From contig NZ_KE384379.1 in NCBI RefSeq assembly GCF_000425445.1, positions 248,001-312,000 of the forward strand: a DNA stretch of 64,000 bases, read 5' to 3'. Each line of letters starts with the position of its first letter. The stretch's first letter is position 1. Below are positions 54,505 through 63,007 of the stretch, piece after piece. Source of the stretch: Flavobacterium denitrificans DSM 15936 (GTDB lineage: Bacteria > Bacteroidota > Bacteroidia > Flavobacteriales > Flavobacteriaceae). Under the pieces are notes generated by a model, which was given only the letters and a program-made list of their open reading frames with translations, searched no databases and had not been told where the DNA came from. The translations under genes and the position numbers were made by a program.

Positions 54505-54960
54505 ATGACAAATACAGATGTAAACACAGATGAAACCGTAAAAACCTTAAACGGATTAATTTCAATTCTTGAAGACGGAAAACTAGGATACACAAATGCC
54601 GCTGAACATGTAGAAAATCTAGCCATGAAAGCCGATTTTCTTGATTATGCCCGCGAACGAGCTTTATTTATTGTAGAACTACAAGACGAAATCAATAAAC
54701 TTGGAAAATCTACTGACACTTCAGGGGGCGGACCATTAGGCGCCTTACACCGTACCTGGATCGATATTAAATCTTCTTTTACAGGAGGCGACACCAAAGC
54801 AATCATCAACGCTTGCGTTACGGGTGAAGAAGCTGCAATTGAAAAATACAAAATGGCACTCGAAGAGAATCACCTTGAGCATAGTCAAGTTTATATTGTT
54901 TCAAAACAATTAAACAGCATTCAAAACACTTTATCACAAATTAAAATGAGAGCAAATTAA
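54505..54960 (+). CDS. PA2169 family four-helix-bundle protein (DUF2383)
   Basis: The 151-residue protein has a DUF2383 (ferritin-like four-helix bundle) plan: VKTLNGLISILEDGKLGYTN, ENLAMKADFLDYARERALFI, then a short loop with the GGGPLGALHRTWIDIKSSF block and EEAAIEKYKMALEENHL. DUF2383 proteins occur in stress- and sporulation-type regulons elsewhere; binding of metal or a real function is not shown. It is cytoplasmic, monocistronic and ends at a strong hairpin. Confidence 0.85.
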   Translation: MTNTDVNTDETVKTLNGLISILEDGKLGYTNAAEHVENLAMKADFLDYARERALFIVELQDEINKLGKSTDTSGGGPLGALHRTWIDIKSSFTGGDTKAIINACVTGEEAAIEKYKMALEENHLEHSQVYIVSKQLNSIQNTLSQIKMRAN

Positions 54961-54983
54961 TATCATTGAAGCTTTTGTTTTAG

Positions 54984-55018
54984 AAAAACTGCTTGGTTTA
55001 AATAACCAAGCAGTTTTT
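54984..55018 (+). terminator. Terminator after the DUF2383 gene
   Basis: A 15-bp perfect stem (AAAAACTGCTTGGTT at 54984-54998 with 55004-55018) and a 5-base loop, followed by T. Confidence 0.9.
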
Positions 55019-55240
55019 TTGTTCTACCTGATGACAAATCTCTAAAATGGATGAATCCCGAAAGAACGATTTAATTTGCAGCAACGGATTTTAATTCGTT
55101 GAGAAAGATACAGAGTCGAATCATTCCATATTAAGTTAACAATTTCAAAAAAATCGCTTCATCACTAGCAAACTCGAATAATTTATTAGACCTTTGCACA
55201 CTTTTTTTCGGGAATACCACAAAAGTCTAAAGTTTTAGAA

Positions 55241-57115
55241 ATGAAGAAGAAAATCGAAATATTAGCTCCTGCTAGAGATTTAATTGGAGGAATCGCTGCC
55301 ATAAATAGTGGTGCCGATGCTGTGTATATTGGTGCACCGCAATTTGGTGCACGTTCTAATGCCAACAATTCAATCGAAGATGTTGCCGAACTGGTAAAAT
55401 ACGCACACTTATTTAACGCTCAGGTTTTTGTAGTTATCAATACTATTTTATATGATAACGAATTAGAAACTTGTCGTGCCATGATTTGGGAATTATACGA
55501 TATTGGTGTCGATGCGTTAATTATTCAGGATATGGCGATTATGGAAATGGACTTGCCTCCAATCGTACTTCATGCCAGTACACAAGCTAATAATCGTGAT
55601 GCCGATAAAATAAAATTCTTAAAAGACGCTGGTATTAAACGTGTAGTTTTAGCACGTGAATTAAACTTGCATCAAATCAAAACAATATACGATCACGCTG
55701 ATGTTGAATTAGAGTTTTTCGTAACTGGAGCTTTATGTGTTTCCTTTAGCGGAAACTGTTATATGAGTGTGGCCAACGGAGAACGAAGCGCGAATCGTGG
55801 TTCATGCGCACAAAACTGCCGTTTACCATACAACTTAATCGACGGAAATGGAGATACTTTAATCAGAAACAGTCACTTGCTTTCGATTAAAGATTTAGAT
55901 ATTTCAGACCAGATTCCGAATTTGATCGAAGCGGGAATCGTTTCTTTCAAAATCGAAGGTCGATTAAAAGATGTGGCTTACGTTAAAAACAACGTGTCTT
56001 ATCTTCGTCAAAAATTAGATAGTTATTTAGAAGGTCCGGGAAGCGATAAATACACAAAAGCTTCTTCTGGAAAATGTACGTATACTTTTGATTCTGCATT
56101 AAACAGAACTTTCAACCGTGGCTATACTGATTATTTCGTTAACGAAAGACATAGCTCAATTGGTTCTTGGGAAAGCCCAAAATCAAAAGGGCAATATATC
56201 GGTAAATTAATTCGAACTGTTGGCGGTGCTTACGAAATCGAAAACGGCGAATTATTAAACAACGGCGACGGACTTTGCTTCATCAACGAAAATAACGAAG
56301 CTGACGGAATCTACGTAAACAAAGCCGAAAACGGAAAAGTATATCCAAACGTTTTAAAAGAAGTAAAAGACGGAACTTTCATTTACAGAAATAACGACGC
56401 TGCTTTCATCAAAATTGTGGAAAGAGAAGATAGTGCCGTGCGTAAATTAAGTACAACTTTATTGCTTACTGAAACTGAAACTGGTTTCGAATTAATCGCA
56501 ACCGACGAAGACGGAAACGTAAGTACGGTAAATTTAGAACACCCAAAAGAGCAAACAAAAACAGGCGAATCTATAGAAGAAAACATCAAAACACAATTAG
56601 CAAAAACAGGTTTTACGCCTTATACAGCTGATGAAATCAATATTATGTTTTCTCAAAACTGGTTCCTGCCTATTTCAAAAATTAACGAAATGAGAAGAAC
56701 AGTTTACGATCAGTTAACAGAAATTCGTCTCGCAAATTACGTTCGTGAAGAACACCAATTGGTAAAAACGTCGCATCCGTATCCAGAAACTAAACTGGAT
56801 TTCATGTACAACGTTTCGAACAAAACAGCTCGTAAATTCTACGAACGCCACGGTGTTACCGAAATCGAAAAAGCATTCGAATTACAATGGGATCCAGGAA
56901 AATCTCGAGTAATGACAACCAAATATTGCATCAAATACGAATTGAAAAAATGCCCAATACACCAAAAAGACATCGTTGGTGTCAAGGTAAAAGAGCCACT
57001 AGTATTAAAACAAGGTGAGCTTGAATACAAACTAAAATTCAACTGCAAACCCTGCGAAATGGAAATCTGGGAAAAAGATGCTGAATTTGAAATTGAAGAA
57101 GATCATTTTCATTAA
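55241..57115 (+). CDS. U32 family peptidase (TrhP/RlhA-like)
   Basis: The 624-residue protein carries the U32 signature LEFFVTGALCVSFSGNCYMS, plus GSCAQNCRLPYN and GRLKDVAYVKNNVSYLR, and a C-terminal domain with further Cys residues (KYCIKYELKKCPIHQKDI, FNCKPCEMEIW). U32 relatives TrhP and RlhA take part in hydroxylation of tRNA and of 23S rRNA rather than proteolysis, so the peptidase name may mislead. The Cys residues would hold an iron-sulfur cluster. A CCTTTG near 55188 could be part of its promoter. It ends at the terminator 57121-57152. Confidence 0.9.
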   Translation: MKKKIEILAPARDLIGGIAAINSGADAVYIGAPQFGARSNANNSIEDVAELVKYAHLFNAQVFVVINTILYDNELETCRAMIWELYDIGVDALIIQDMAIMEMDLPPIVLHASTQANNRDADKIKFLKDAGIKRVVLARELNLHQIKTIYDHADVELEFFVTGALCVSFSGNCYMSVANGERSANRGSCAQNCRLPYNLIDGNGDTLIRNSHLLSIKDLDISDQIPNLIEAGIVSFKIEGRLKDVAYVKNNVSYLRQKLDSYLEGPGSDKYTKASSGKCTYTFDSALNRTFNRGYTDYFVNERHSSIGSWESPKSKGQYIGKLIRTVGGAYEIENGELLNNGDGLCFINENNEADGIYVNKAENGKVYPNVLKEVKDGTFIYRNNDAAFIKIVEREDSAVRKLSTTLLLTETETGFELIATDEDGNVSTVNLEHPKEQTKTGESIEENIKTQLAKTGFTPYTADEINIMFSQNWFLPISKINEMRRTVYDQLTEIRLANYVREEHQLVKTSHPYPETKLDFMYNVSNKTARKFYERHGVTEIEKAFELQWDPGKSRVMTTKYCIKYELKKCPIHQKDIVGVKVKEPLVLKQGELEYKLKFNCKPCEMEIWEKDAEFEIEEDHFH

Positions 57116-57120
57116 TATAC

Positions 57121-57152
57121 AAACCGATACTTTTTAAAAGAAGTATCGGTTT
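57121..57152 (+). terminator. Terminator after the U32 gene
   Basis: A 12-bp stem (AAACCGATACTT at 57121-57132 with 57141-57152), 8-base loop and T-run. Confidence 0.88.
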
Positions 57153-57156
57153 TTTA

Positions 57157-57256
57157 TTTTGGGCGTGTCCCTCCGGGTCGGGCTATCCGTTTCAAGTCCT
57201 CGCCTGTTCGTTCCTCACGGCTGTGGGCTTTCCACTTCTATCCCTCACGCAAACGG
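57157..57256. repeat. GC-rich intergenic repeat, copy 2
   Basis: It begins TTTTGGGCGTG and ends TCCCTCACGCAAACGG, like the copy at 54217-54320. It is the first part of a 492-base gene-free stretch (57116-57607). Confidence 0.75.
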
Positions 57257-57294
57257 TTTTATAATAGCGTTTTCGTTTAAAATTCCCCGAATCT

Positions 57295-57549
57295 TGTCAT
57301 TTCGGAACGAGAAATCGCACTAGAAACTCCGCAATCAAAATCGCCAATCTTTGTCGAATCCCGAGTGTGATTTCTCGTTCCTCGAAATGACAAACTGTGT
57401 GGTTAGTTTATCTAAAAGACAAGCTAGTTATTAAATTAAATCTGCCGAATCCCCAAAATCTGCGAGAGAAATTCTTTGCGCCATTTTTTATCTTAAAAAC
57501 AAAAACTTAGCGTTCTTCGTGTAATTCTTTGCTCCCGATAGCTATCGGG
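57295..57549. repeat. Inverted repeats upstream of purT
   Basis: The rest of the gap holds an imperfect inverted repeat with TGTCATTTCGGAACGAGAAATC (57295-57316) paired with GATTTCTCGTTCCTCGAAATGACA (about 57368-57391), a scrap related to 54355-54391, and the perfect 16-bp palindrome CCCGATAGCTATCGGG at 57534-57549. No reading frame is supported. The purT promoter must lie near the end of this stretch or in the following bases. Confidence 0.7.
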
Positions 57550-57607
57550 ATTGCGGTTAAAAACATTTTTAATTACTTTTACTACTCAAACATTACAACC
57601 CTCCAAA

Positions 57608-58768
57608 ATGAAAATACTACTCTTAGGTTCAGGCGAGTTAGGCAAAGAATTTGTCATTGCTGCACAACGAATCGGACAAACCATAATTGCAGTTGACAGT
57701 TACGAAAATGCTCCAGCCATGCAAGTTGCTCACGGTTTTGAAGTCATTAATATGCTCGACGGCGAAGCGCTTGACAGAATTGTAGCCAAACACAAACCAG
57801 ACTTTATAGTTCCTGAAATAGAAGCCATTCGCACGGAACGTTTTTACGATTACGAAAAACAAGGAATCACGGTTGTCCCTTCAGCGAAGGCGGCAAACTT
57901 TACCATGAACCGTAAAGCCATTCGTGATTTAGCATCAAAAGAACTTGGGCTAAGAACTGCCAAATACCAATACGCAACTTCTGCAGAAGAACTTCAAAAA
58001 GCCGTTCAGGAAGTTGGAATTCCTTGTGTAGTAAAACCATTGATGTCTTCGTCAGGAAAAGGGCAATCAACAATCAAAACAGAAAGTGATATCGAAAAAG
58101 CATGGCAATATGCCGTTGCGGGTTCGCGTGGAGATGTTATCGAAGTGATTGTTGAAGCTTTTGTAAATTTCGATTCTGAAATTACACTTTTAACCATTAC
58201 GCAAAACGGCAACCCTACTTTGTTTTGTGCGCCAATTGGCCACAGACAAGAAAGAGGCGATTATCAGGAAAGCTGGCAACCGGCTTTGGTTTCTGAAAAA
58301 GATTTGTACGAAGCACAAGATATGGCCGAAAAAATCACCGAAGCACTTGGCGGAGCTGGACTTTTTGGCGTTGAATTTTTCCTGACTAAAGAAGGAGTTT
58401 ATTTCTCAGAACTTTCTCCGCGTCCGCATGATACCGGAATGGTAACTTTGGCCGGAACACAAAATTTCAACGAATTTGAATTGCATTTAAGAGCAATCTT
58501 AAGTCTTCCGATTTTCGAAATTACTTTAGAAAAAGCTGGAGCAAGCGCCGTGATTTTAGCTTCACAAGATTCGACAAACCCAACTTTTACCGGAATCGAA
58601 AAAGTAGCCGCTTTACCAAAAACTGATTTCAGGATTTTCGGAAAACCAACATCAAGACCTTACCGAAGAATGGGAGTTGTTTTAAGTCACGATACACTTT
58701 CCACTCCAATAAATGAAGTAACAGAACGCGCCAAAGAAACGGCAAAATTAATAACTGTAAACTCTTAA
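57608..58768 (+). CDS. purT: Formate-dependent phosphoribosylglycinamide formyltransferase
   Basis: PurT uses formate and ATP in the third step of purine synthesis, in place of the folate-dependent PurN. The 386-residue ATP-grasp enzyme starts MKILLLGSGELGKEF and has EVINMLDGEALDRI, IVPEIEAIRT, VVKPLMSSSGKGQS (glycine loop) and GLFGVEFFLTKEGVYFSELS with PRPHDTGMVTL. I take the ATG at 57608; the longer frame from TTG 57551 crosses the palindrome. It is followed two bases later by the DUF6370 gene, in operon. Confidence 0.95.
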   Translation: MKILLLGSGELGKEFVIAAQRIGQTIIAVDSYENAPAMQVAHGFEVINMLDGEALDRIVAKHKPDFIVPEIEAIRTERFYDYEKQGITVVPSAKAANFTMNRKAIRDLASKELGLRTAKYQYATSAEELQKAVQEVGIPCVVKPLMSSSGKGQSTIKTESDIEKAWQYAVAGSRGDVIEVIVEAFVNFDSEITLLTITQNGNPTLFCAPIGHRQERGDYQESWQPALVSEKDLYEAQDMAEKITEALGGAGLFGVEFFLTKEGVYFSELSPRPHDTGMVTLAGTQNFNEFELHLRAILSLPIFEITLEKAGASAVILASQDSTNPTFTGIEKVAALPKTDFRIFGKPTSRPYRRMGVVLSHDTLSTPINEVTERAKETAKLITVNS

Positions 58769-58770
58769 AA

Positions 58771-59091
58771 ATGAAAAAACTAATATTCATGACTTTCCTT
58801 TTTATCGGAATTTCAACTCAGGCTCAAGACAAAAAGAAATTTGACCAACCAACTGTAGTAGAAGCTTCTTGTGGAGAATGCCAATTTGGAATGAAAGGTA
58901 AAAGCTGTGATTTAGCCGTTCGAATTGACGGAAAATCGTATTTTGTTGAAGGAACAAAAATTGATCAGCATGGTGATGCTCATGCAAAAGACGGATTCTG
59001 CAACGCGATCAGAAAAGCTTCTGTTACAGGGCAAATCAAAGGAAATAAATTTATCGCTACTTCATTTACCTTAATTGACGATAAAAAATAA
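58771..59091 (+). CDS. DUF6370 family secreted protein
   Basis: The 106-residue protein has a signal peptide (FLFIGISTQAQ) and a small Cys-containing domain with VVEASCGECQFGMKGKSCDL and FVEGTKIDQHGDAHAKDGFC, the DUF6370 pattern. Three to four conserved Cys residues and His residues may bind metal or form disulfides. It ends in TAATG overlap with the Crp/Fnr gene, so purT, DUF6370 and the regulator are read from one message. The function is unknown. Confidence 0.85.
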   Translation: MKKLIFMTFLFIGISTQAQDKKKFDQPTVVEASCGECQFGMKGKSCDLAVRIDGKSYFVEGTKIDQHGDAHAKDGFCNAIRKASVTGQIKGNKFIATSFTLIDDKK

Positions 59092-59666
59092 TGGAATTAA
59101 TTCTCCAAAATATCGCCAAACACGTTTCTTTGACACCAGAAGAACAAGTACTTTTTTTATCGAAACTAGAAACAAATACTTATAAAGCCAAAACGGTTTT
59201 GTTGAACGCTGGTGAAGTCTGCAAACATTCATATTTTGTAAACTCAGGAATTTTAAGAAGTTTCAATATCAACGACAATATTGTTGAACATGTACTTTCT
59301 TTCGCTTGCGAAGGCTGGTGGATAAGCGATATGTACAGCTATTTTTCTGAAAAACCAGGACAACTTTTTATTGAAGTTTTAGAAGAAGCTGAAGTGGTTT
59401 CTTTATCCAAAGTAAATCAGGAACAATTATATCTTGAAATTCCAAAACTAGAACGTTTTTTTAGAATTTTAATCGAGAATTCTTTAGTTGCCAACCAACA
59501 AAGATTAATGGATAATTTAAGCTTGCCTGCAGAAGAACGTTTTGAAAAATTCACTAAGAAATACGGAACATTGGTTCACAAAGTTCCTCAAAAACAAATT
59601 GCTTCTTTCATTGGCGTAACACCCGAATTCTTTAGTAAAATGAAAGCTCGACTTTTGAAAAAATAA
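59091..59666 (+). CDS. Crp/Fnr family transcriptional regulator
   Basis: The 191-residue protein has the cyclic-nucleotide-binding-like beta-roll (about 30-115: TYKAKTVLLNAGEVCKHSYF, VNSGILRSFNINDNIVEHVL) and a C-terminal winged helix (about 145-190: QKQIASFIGVTPEFFSKMKA). There is no Cys cluster as in oxygen-sensing Fnr, so the effector is not evident. It might or might not act on the TGA-N6-TCA sites near 13.7 and 16.4 kb. It overlaps the DUF6370 stop by one base. A 19-bp hairpin follows (59672-59763). Confidence 0.9.
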   Translation: MELILQNIAKHVSLTPEEQVLFLSKLETNTYKAKTVLLNAGEVCKHSYFVNSGILRSFNINDNIVEHVLSFACEGWWISDMYSYFSEKPGQLFIEVLEEAEVVSLSKVNQEQLYLEIPKLERFFRILIENSLVANQQRLMDNLSLPAEERFEKFTKKYGTLVHKVPQKQIASFIGVTPEFFSKMKARLLKK

Positions 59667-59671
59667 AATTA

Positions 59672-59763
59672 AACCATTAAGACATTAAGAATCATTAAGC
59701 TAGACTTAATCTTTCTTATTTTTTAAGAATATAAAGCTTAACTTTCTTAATATCTTAATGGTT
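59672..59763. terminator. Inverted repeat/terminator between the regulator and aceA
   Basis: Positions 59672-59690 (AACCATTAAGACATTAAGA) pair with 59745-59763, one mismatch (a G-T pair), around a 54-base AT-rich loop. It separates convergent genes and may end both; it is also a typical dispersed repeat. Confidence 0.55.
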
Positions 59764-59775
59764 GAAAAAAAAGAA

Positions 59776-61056
59776 TTAAAATTGCTCAACCTCCGTAGAA
59801 TGCTCCATTGCGGTTATTGCTGATTTTCCTAGCATTACTGTGTTTTGAACCGCATCAAAATAAGAAGTCCCAACAAAAGCTTGGTGTTTTACCGCTCTGA
59901 ATCCGTTTTTCTGTAAAGCAAATTCGCGTTCCTGCAATTCAGAATAACCTGCCATACCGCGCTCTTTATACGCTTTTGATAATTCAAACATACTCGTATT
60001 CAAAGCATGGAATCCTGCTAAAGTGATGAATTGGAAACTATATCCCATTGCTGCCAAATCTTCTCTGAAAGTTTCCATTTCGGCAACTGATAATTTCGCC
60101 GCCCAATTGAAAGATGGCGAACAATTGTATGCTAACATTTTATCTGGAAATTCTTTTTTCATTGCTTTTGCAAACTTTCTAGCATAATCCAAATCCGGAT
60201 TACTGGTTTCCATCCAAATTAAATCGGCGTAGGGCGCATAGCTCAATCCTCTCGCAATTCCCTGATCGATTCCATTTTTAACGTAAAAGAAACCTTCGGC
60301 CGTTTTTTCTCCTGTCAAAAACTTTCTATCTCTTGGATCTGCGTCGCTCGTTAATAAATTGGCCGCATCGGCATCTGTTCTTGCAACAATTAAAGTTGAA
60401 ACTCCCATAACATCTGAAGCCAGTCGCGCTGCAATTAATTTATTGATCGCTTCTTGAGTTGGAACCAAAACTTTCCCTCCCAAGTGTCCGCACTTTTTAG
60501 CAGAACTTAATTGATCTTCAAAATGAACTCCAGAAGCTCCAGCTTCGATCATCGATTTCATTAATTCGAAAGCATTTAGGTTTCCCCCAAAACCTGCTTC
60601 GGCATCAGCCACAATCGGAACCAGATAATCTTTTTTACCTTCAATTTTATTTACATTCTGAATCTGATCAGCACGCAACAAAGCATTATTGATCTTTTTT
60701 ACCACCATTGGTACGCTGTTTACCGGATAAAGTGATTGGTCAGGATACATTTCGCCAGCCAGATTTGCATCGGCAGCAACCTGCCATCCGCTCAAATAAA
60801 TCGCTTCTAAACCCGCATCGACCTCTTGAATCGCCTGATTTCCAGTCAAAGCTCCCAACCCCGCAACATAATCCTGACTTTTTAACTTTCTCCATAATTT
60901 TTCCGCACCCATTTTGGCAATAGAATGCTCAATTTTATACGATCCCTGAAGCGCCACAACTTCGCTTGCAGTGTAAGGACGTTCAACACCTTTCCATCTT
61001 GGGTTCGTGATCCAATCGTTAATCAATTCCTGAATTCTGTCTTCTGTTGTTTTCAT
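59776..61056 (-). CDS. aceA: Isocitrate lyase
   Basis: AceA splits isocitrate into succinate and glyoxylate, first step of the glyoxylate shunt. The 426-residue enzyme has the signature KKCGHLGGKVLVPT (catalytic Cys) at about 205-218, FELMKSMIEAGASGVHFEDQ, LAYNCSPSFNWAAKL and the C-terminal MLGKSAITAMEHSTEVEQF. I start at ATG 61054-61056, as MKTTEDRIQELINDW is the family N-terminus; the longer frame runs into repeats. It lies 141 bases downstream of aceB, with hairpins between. Confidence 0.96.
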   Translation of the reverse strand: MKTTEDRIQELINDWITNPRWKGVERPYTASEVVALQGSYKIEHSIAKMGAEKLWRKLKSQDYVAGLGALTGNQAIQEVDAGLEAIYLSGWQVAADANLAGEMYPDQSLYPVNSVPMVVKKINNALLRADQIQNVNKIEGKKDYLVPIVADAEAGFGGNLNAFELMKSMIEAGASGVHFEDQLSSAKKCGHLGGKVLVPTQEAINKLIAARLASDVMGVSTLIVARTDADAANLLTSDADPRDRKFLTGEKTAEGFFYVKNGIDQGIARGLSYAPYADLIWMETSNPDLDYARKFAKAMKKEFPDKMLAYNCSPSFNWAAKLSVAEMETFREDLAAMGYSFQFITLAGFHALNTSMFELSKAYKERGMAGYSELQEREFALQKNGFRAVKHQAFVGTSYFDAVQNTVMLGKSAITAMEHSTEVEQF

Positions 61057-61103
61057 AAATAATATAGTTAAGTTGGTTAGTAAGTAATAGTGTTGTGTGA
61101 TTT

Positions 61104-61180
61104 CCTGCAAGGTCTTTTTTTGACCTTGTAGGTTTTGTATTCTTGACAAAATACCTACAAGGTTTTCAAAACCTTGCAGG
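61104..61180. repeat. Nested inverted repeats between aceB and aceA
   Basis: The spacer holds TCCTGCAAGGTC (61104 onward) and its complements GACCTTGTAGG, CCTACAAGGTTTT and AAAACCTTGCAGGA (to 61180). The outer and inner pairs can form alternative hairpins. In an operon context this could lower expression of the downstream gene aceA relative to aceB, or be a plain dispersed repeat. Confidence 0.7.
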
Positions 61181-61197
61181 AATTCAAATCAATTCTT

Positions 61198-62799
61198 CTA
61201 TAAATACTTATAGCAAGGAATGGTTAGAAAATCTACAAAATGCAAATTTACCACTAGCCTTTCCAGCATTTTTTCTGCTAATGGAAATTGCTGTTTTTCA
61301 TGGTTTTCTGCTCCTAATTCTTCCTTTATTTTTCGGCATTCATCTAAAGCCAATTCGTGATAATACGCCAAATTTAATTTCCGTCCATTATCTAAAATCA
61401 CTTTATTCTGAAGCCATTGCCACAATTGCGATCTCGAAATTTCGGCTGTTGCTGCATCTTCCATCAAATTATGAAGCGCCGCTGCGCCTTGTCCGTTCAA
61501 CCATGAAGCCAGATACAAAACTGCAACATTGATATTTTTTCGAACGCCATTTTCAGTGATGATTCCTATTGGCGGTTCGATCAAATCCGCTTCTGTAATT
61601 TTTCGATGTTCTCTTTTAATATGAATCTGATTTGGAGTTGGCATTCCTTTATCAAAGATTTCTTTTGCTATTGCAACCAAATCTGGATGCGCTACCCAAG
61701 TTCCATCATGGCCGTTTCGAACTTCGCGCTCTTTATCGGTTTTTACTTTTGCGAAAGCGATAGCATTGGCTTCTTCATTATTCCGAATCGGAATCTGTGC
61801 GGCCATTCCGCCGATCGCATGAATTCCTCTTTTGTGGCATCTTTGAATTACTAGATTCGAATAAGCATTCATAAAAGGTGAAGTCATAGTTACCTGATCG
61901 CGATCCGGAACAATGAACTTTGGATTTTTTCTGAACTTTTTGATGTATGAAAAAATATAATCCCAACGCCCGCAGTTTAAGCCAACGATATGTTCTTTTA
62001 ATTCGTAAATAATTTCATCTAATTGAAAACTTGCGGTTATAGTCTCAATTAAAACCGTCACTTTTATCGTTCCTCTCTTCAGTTTTAAATAATCCTCGGT
62101 AAAATCAATTACAGTATTCCACCAACGCGCTTCCAGATAATGTTCCAATTTCGGAATGTAGAAATACGGTCCAGAATTGTTTTCTAAAAGTCGTTTATGA
62201 TTATGAAAAACATATAAACCAAAATCTACCAAAGAGCCTGATACTTCATTTCCTTCAATTAAAATGTGCTTTTCTGGTAAATGCAATCCTCTCGGGCGAA
62301 CAATCAGTGTTGCGATTTTTTCATTTAAATGATAGGATTTTTGTTTTACCAAATCCGTATAAGTGATTGTTTTGTTAACCGCATCGATTAGATTTACTTG
62401 CCCATCCATTAAATTTTGCCAAGTTGGTGAAGTACTATCCTCAAAATCGGCCATGAAGGTTTTTGCTCCCGAATTCAACGCGTTGATAATCATTTTTCGA
62501 TCAACTGGTCCGGTAATCTCTACTCTTCGGTCTAATAAATCTTTCGGAATTTCGCCAGCTGTCCAATTGCCTTCTCTGACACTTTTGGTTTCCGGAATAA
62601 AAACCGGCATGATTCCCTGATCAAAAGTGACTTGTTTTTGTTCGCGTTGCAAAAGCAATAGTTTTCGCTGTGATTCGAATTTTCTATGCAATTCGGTTAT
62701 AAAAACAATCGCTTCTTCTGTCCAGATTTTTGGATAACGAAGCTTTTTTTCGGCTAAAAATTCCATTGCCGTTTCGGTAATTTCTAATTGGTTTTTCAT
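61198..62799 (-). CDS. aceB: Malate synthase A
   Basis: AceB condenses glyoxylate with acetyl-CoA to malate, second step of the glyoxylate shunt. The 533-residue protein has the malate synthase signature KEHIVGLNCGRWDYIFSYIK with the typical GLNxGxWDY block, the FMADFEDSTSPTW and GLHLPEKHI segments, and HDGTWVAHPDLV. The length of about 530 residues is that of the A form, not the longer G form. It is the first gene of aceB-aceA and divergent from the XRE regulator, with a 208-base control region between. Confidence 0.96.
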   Translation of the reverse strand: MKNQLEITETAMEFLAEKKLRYPKIWTEEAIVFITELHRKFESQRKLLLLQREQKQVTFDQGIMPVFIPETKSVREGNWTAGEIPKDLLDRRVEITGPVDRKMIINALNSGAKTFMADFEDSTSPTWQNLMDGQVNLIDAVNKTITYTDLVKQKSYHLNEKIATLIVRPRGLHLPEKHILIEGNEVSGSLVDFGLYVFHNHKRLLENNSGPYFYIPKLEHYLEARWWNTVIDFTEDYLKLKRGTIKVTVLIETITASFQLDEIIYELKEHIVGLNCGRWDYIFSYIKKFRKNPKFIVPDRDQVTMTSPFMNAYSNLVIQRCHKRGIHAIGGMAAQIPIRNNEEANAIAFAKVKTDKEREVRNGHDGTWVAHPDLVAIAKEIFDKGMPTPNQIHIKREHRKITEADLIEPPIGIITENGVRKNINVAVLYLASWLNGQGAAALHNLMEDAATAEISRSQLWQWLQNKVILDNGRKLNLAYYHELALDECRKIKEELGAENHEKQQFPLAEKMLERLVVNLHFVDFLTIPCYKYL

Positions 62800-62939
62800 A
62801 GCTGTGGTTTTATTTTTTTATTAGAAAAAAATCTTGTCGTTACATCATTGTTCATTCATTTCGGAATATCAGAATCGTAACGTTTTGATTTTTAATAATT
62901 TCTACATGACAATATTATAAAAAAGTTTTTTACAAAACA

Positions 62940-62953
62940 AGCGAACGTTCGCT
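62940..62953. promoter_or_regulatory. Candidate operator: perfect palindrome AGCGAACGTTCGCT
   Basis: A 14-bp perfect palindrome lies in the 208-base intergenic region between aceB and the divergent XRE regulator gene, 141 bases from aceB and 54 bases from the regulator ATG. It is out of character for the AT-rich surroundings. It is a reasonable binding site for the adjacent regulator, but this is not shown. Confidence 0.5.
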
Positions 62954-62972
62954 AAAATTAAAAAATAATTTT

Positions 62973-63003
62973 TTGGCGATTATTTTTAGAATAACTATAT
63001 TTG
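62973..63003 (+). promoter_or_regulatory. Promoter of the XRE regulator, near-leaderless
   Basis: TTG (62973-62975), a 20-base spacer and TATATTTG (62996-63003) match the Bacteroidota promoter well. The ATG starts at 63008, only four bases after the -7 element, so the transcript would start at or next to the ATG. Confidence 0.6.
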
Positions 63004-63007
63004 GTTC

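Noticed and set aside
61143..61532. Open frame of 129 codons opposite the end of aceB
   Set aside because: It is a shadow of the malate synthase coding frame and starts within the inverted repeats.
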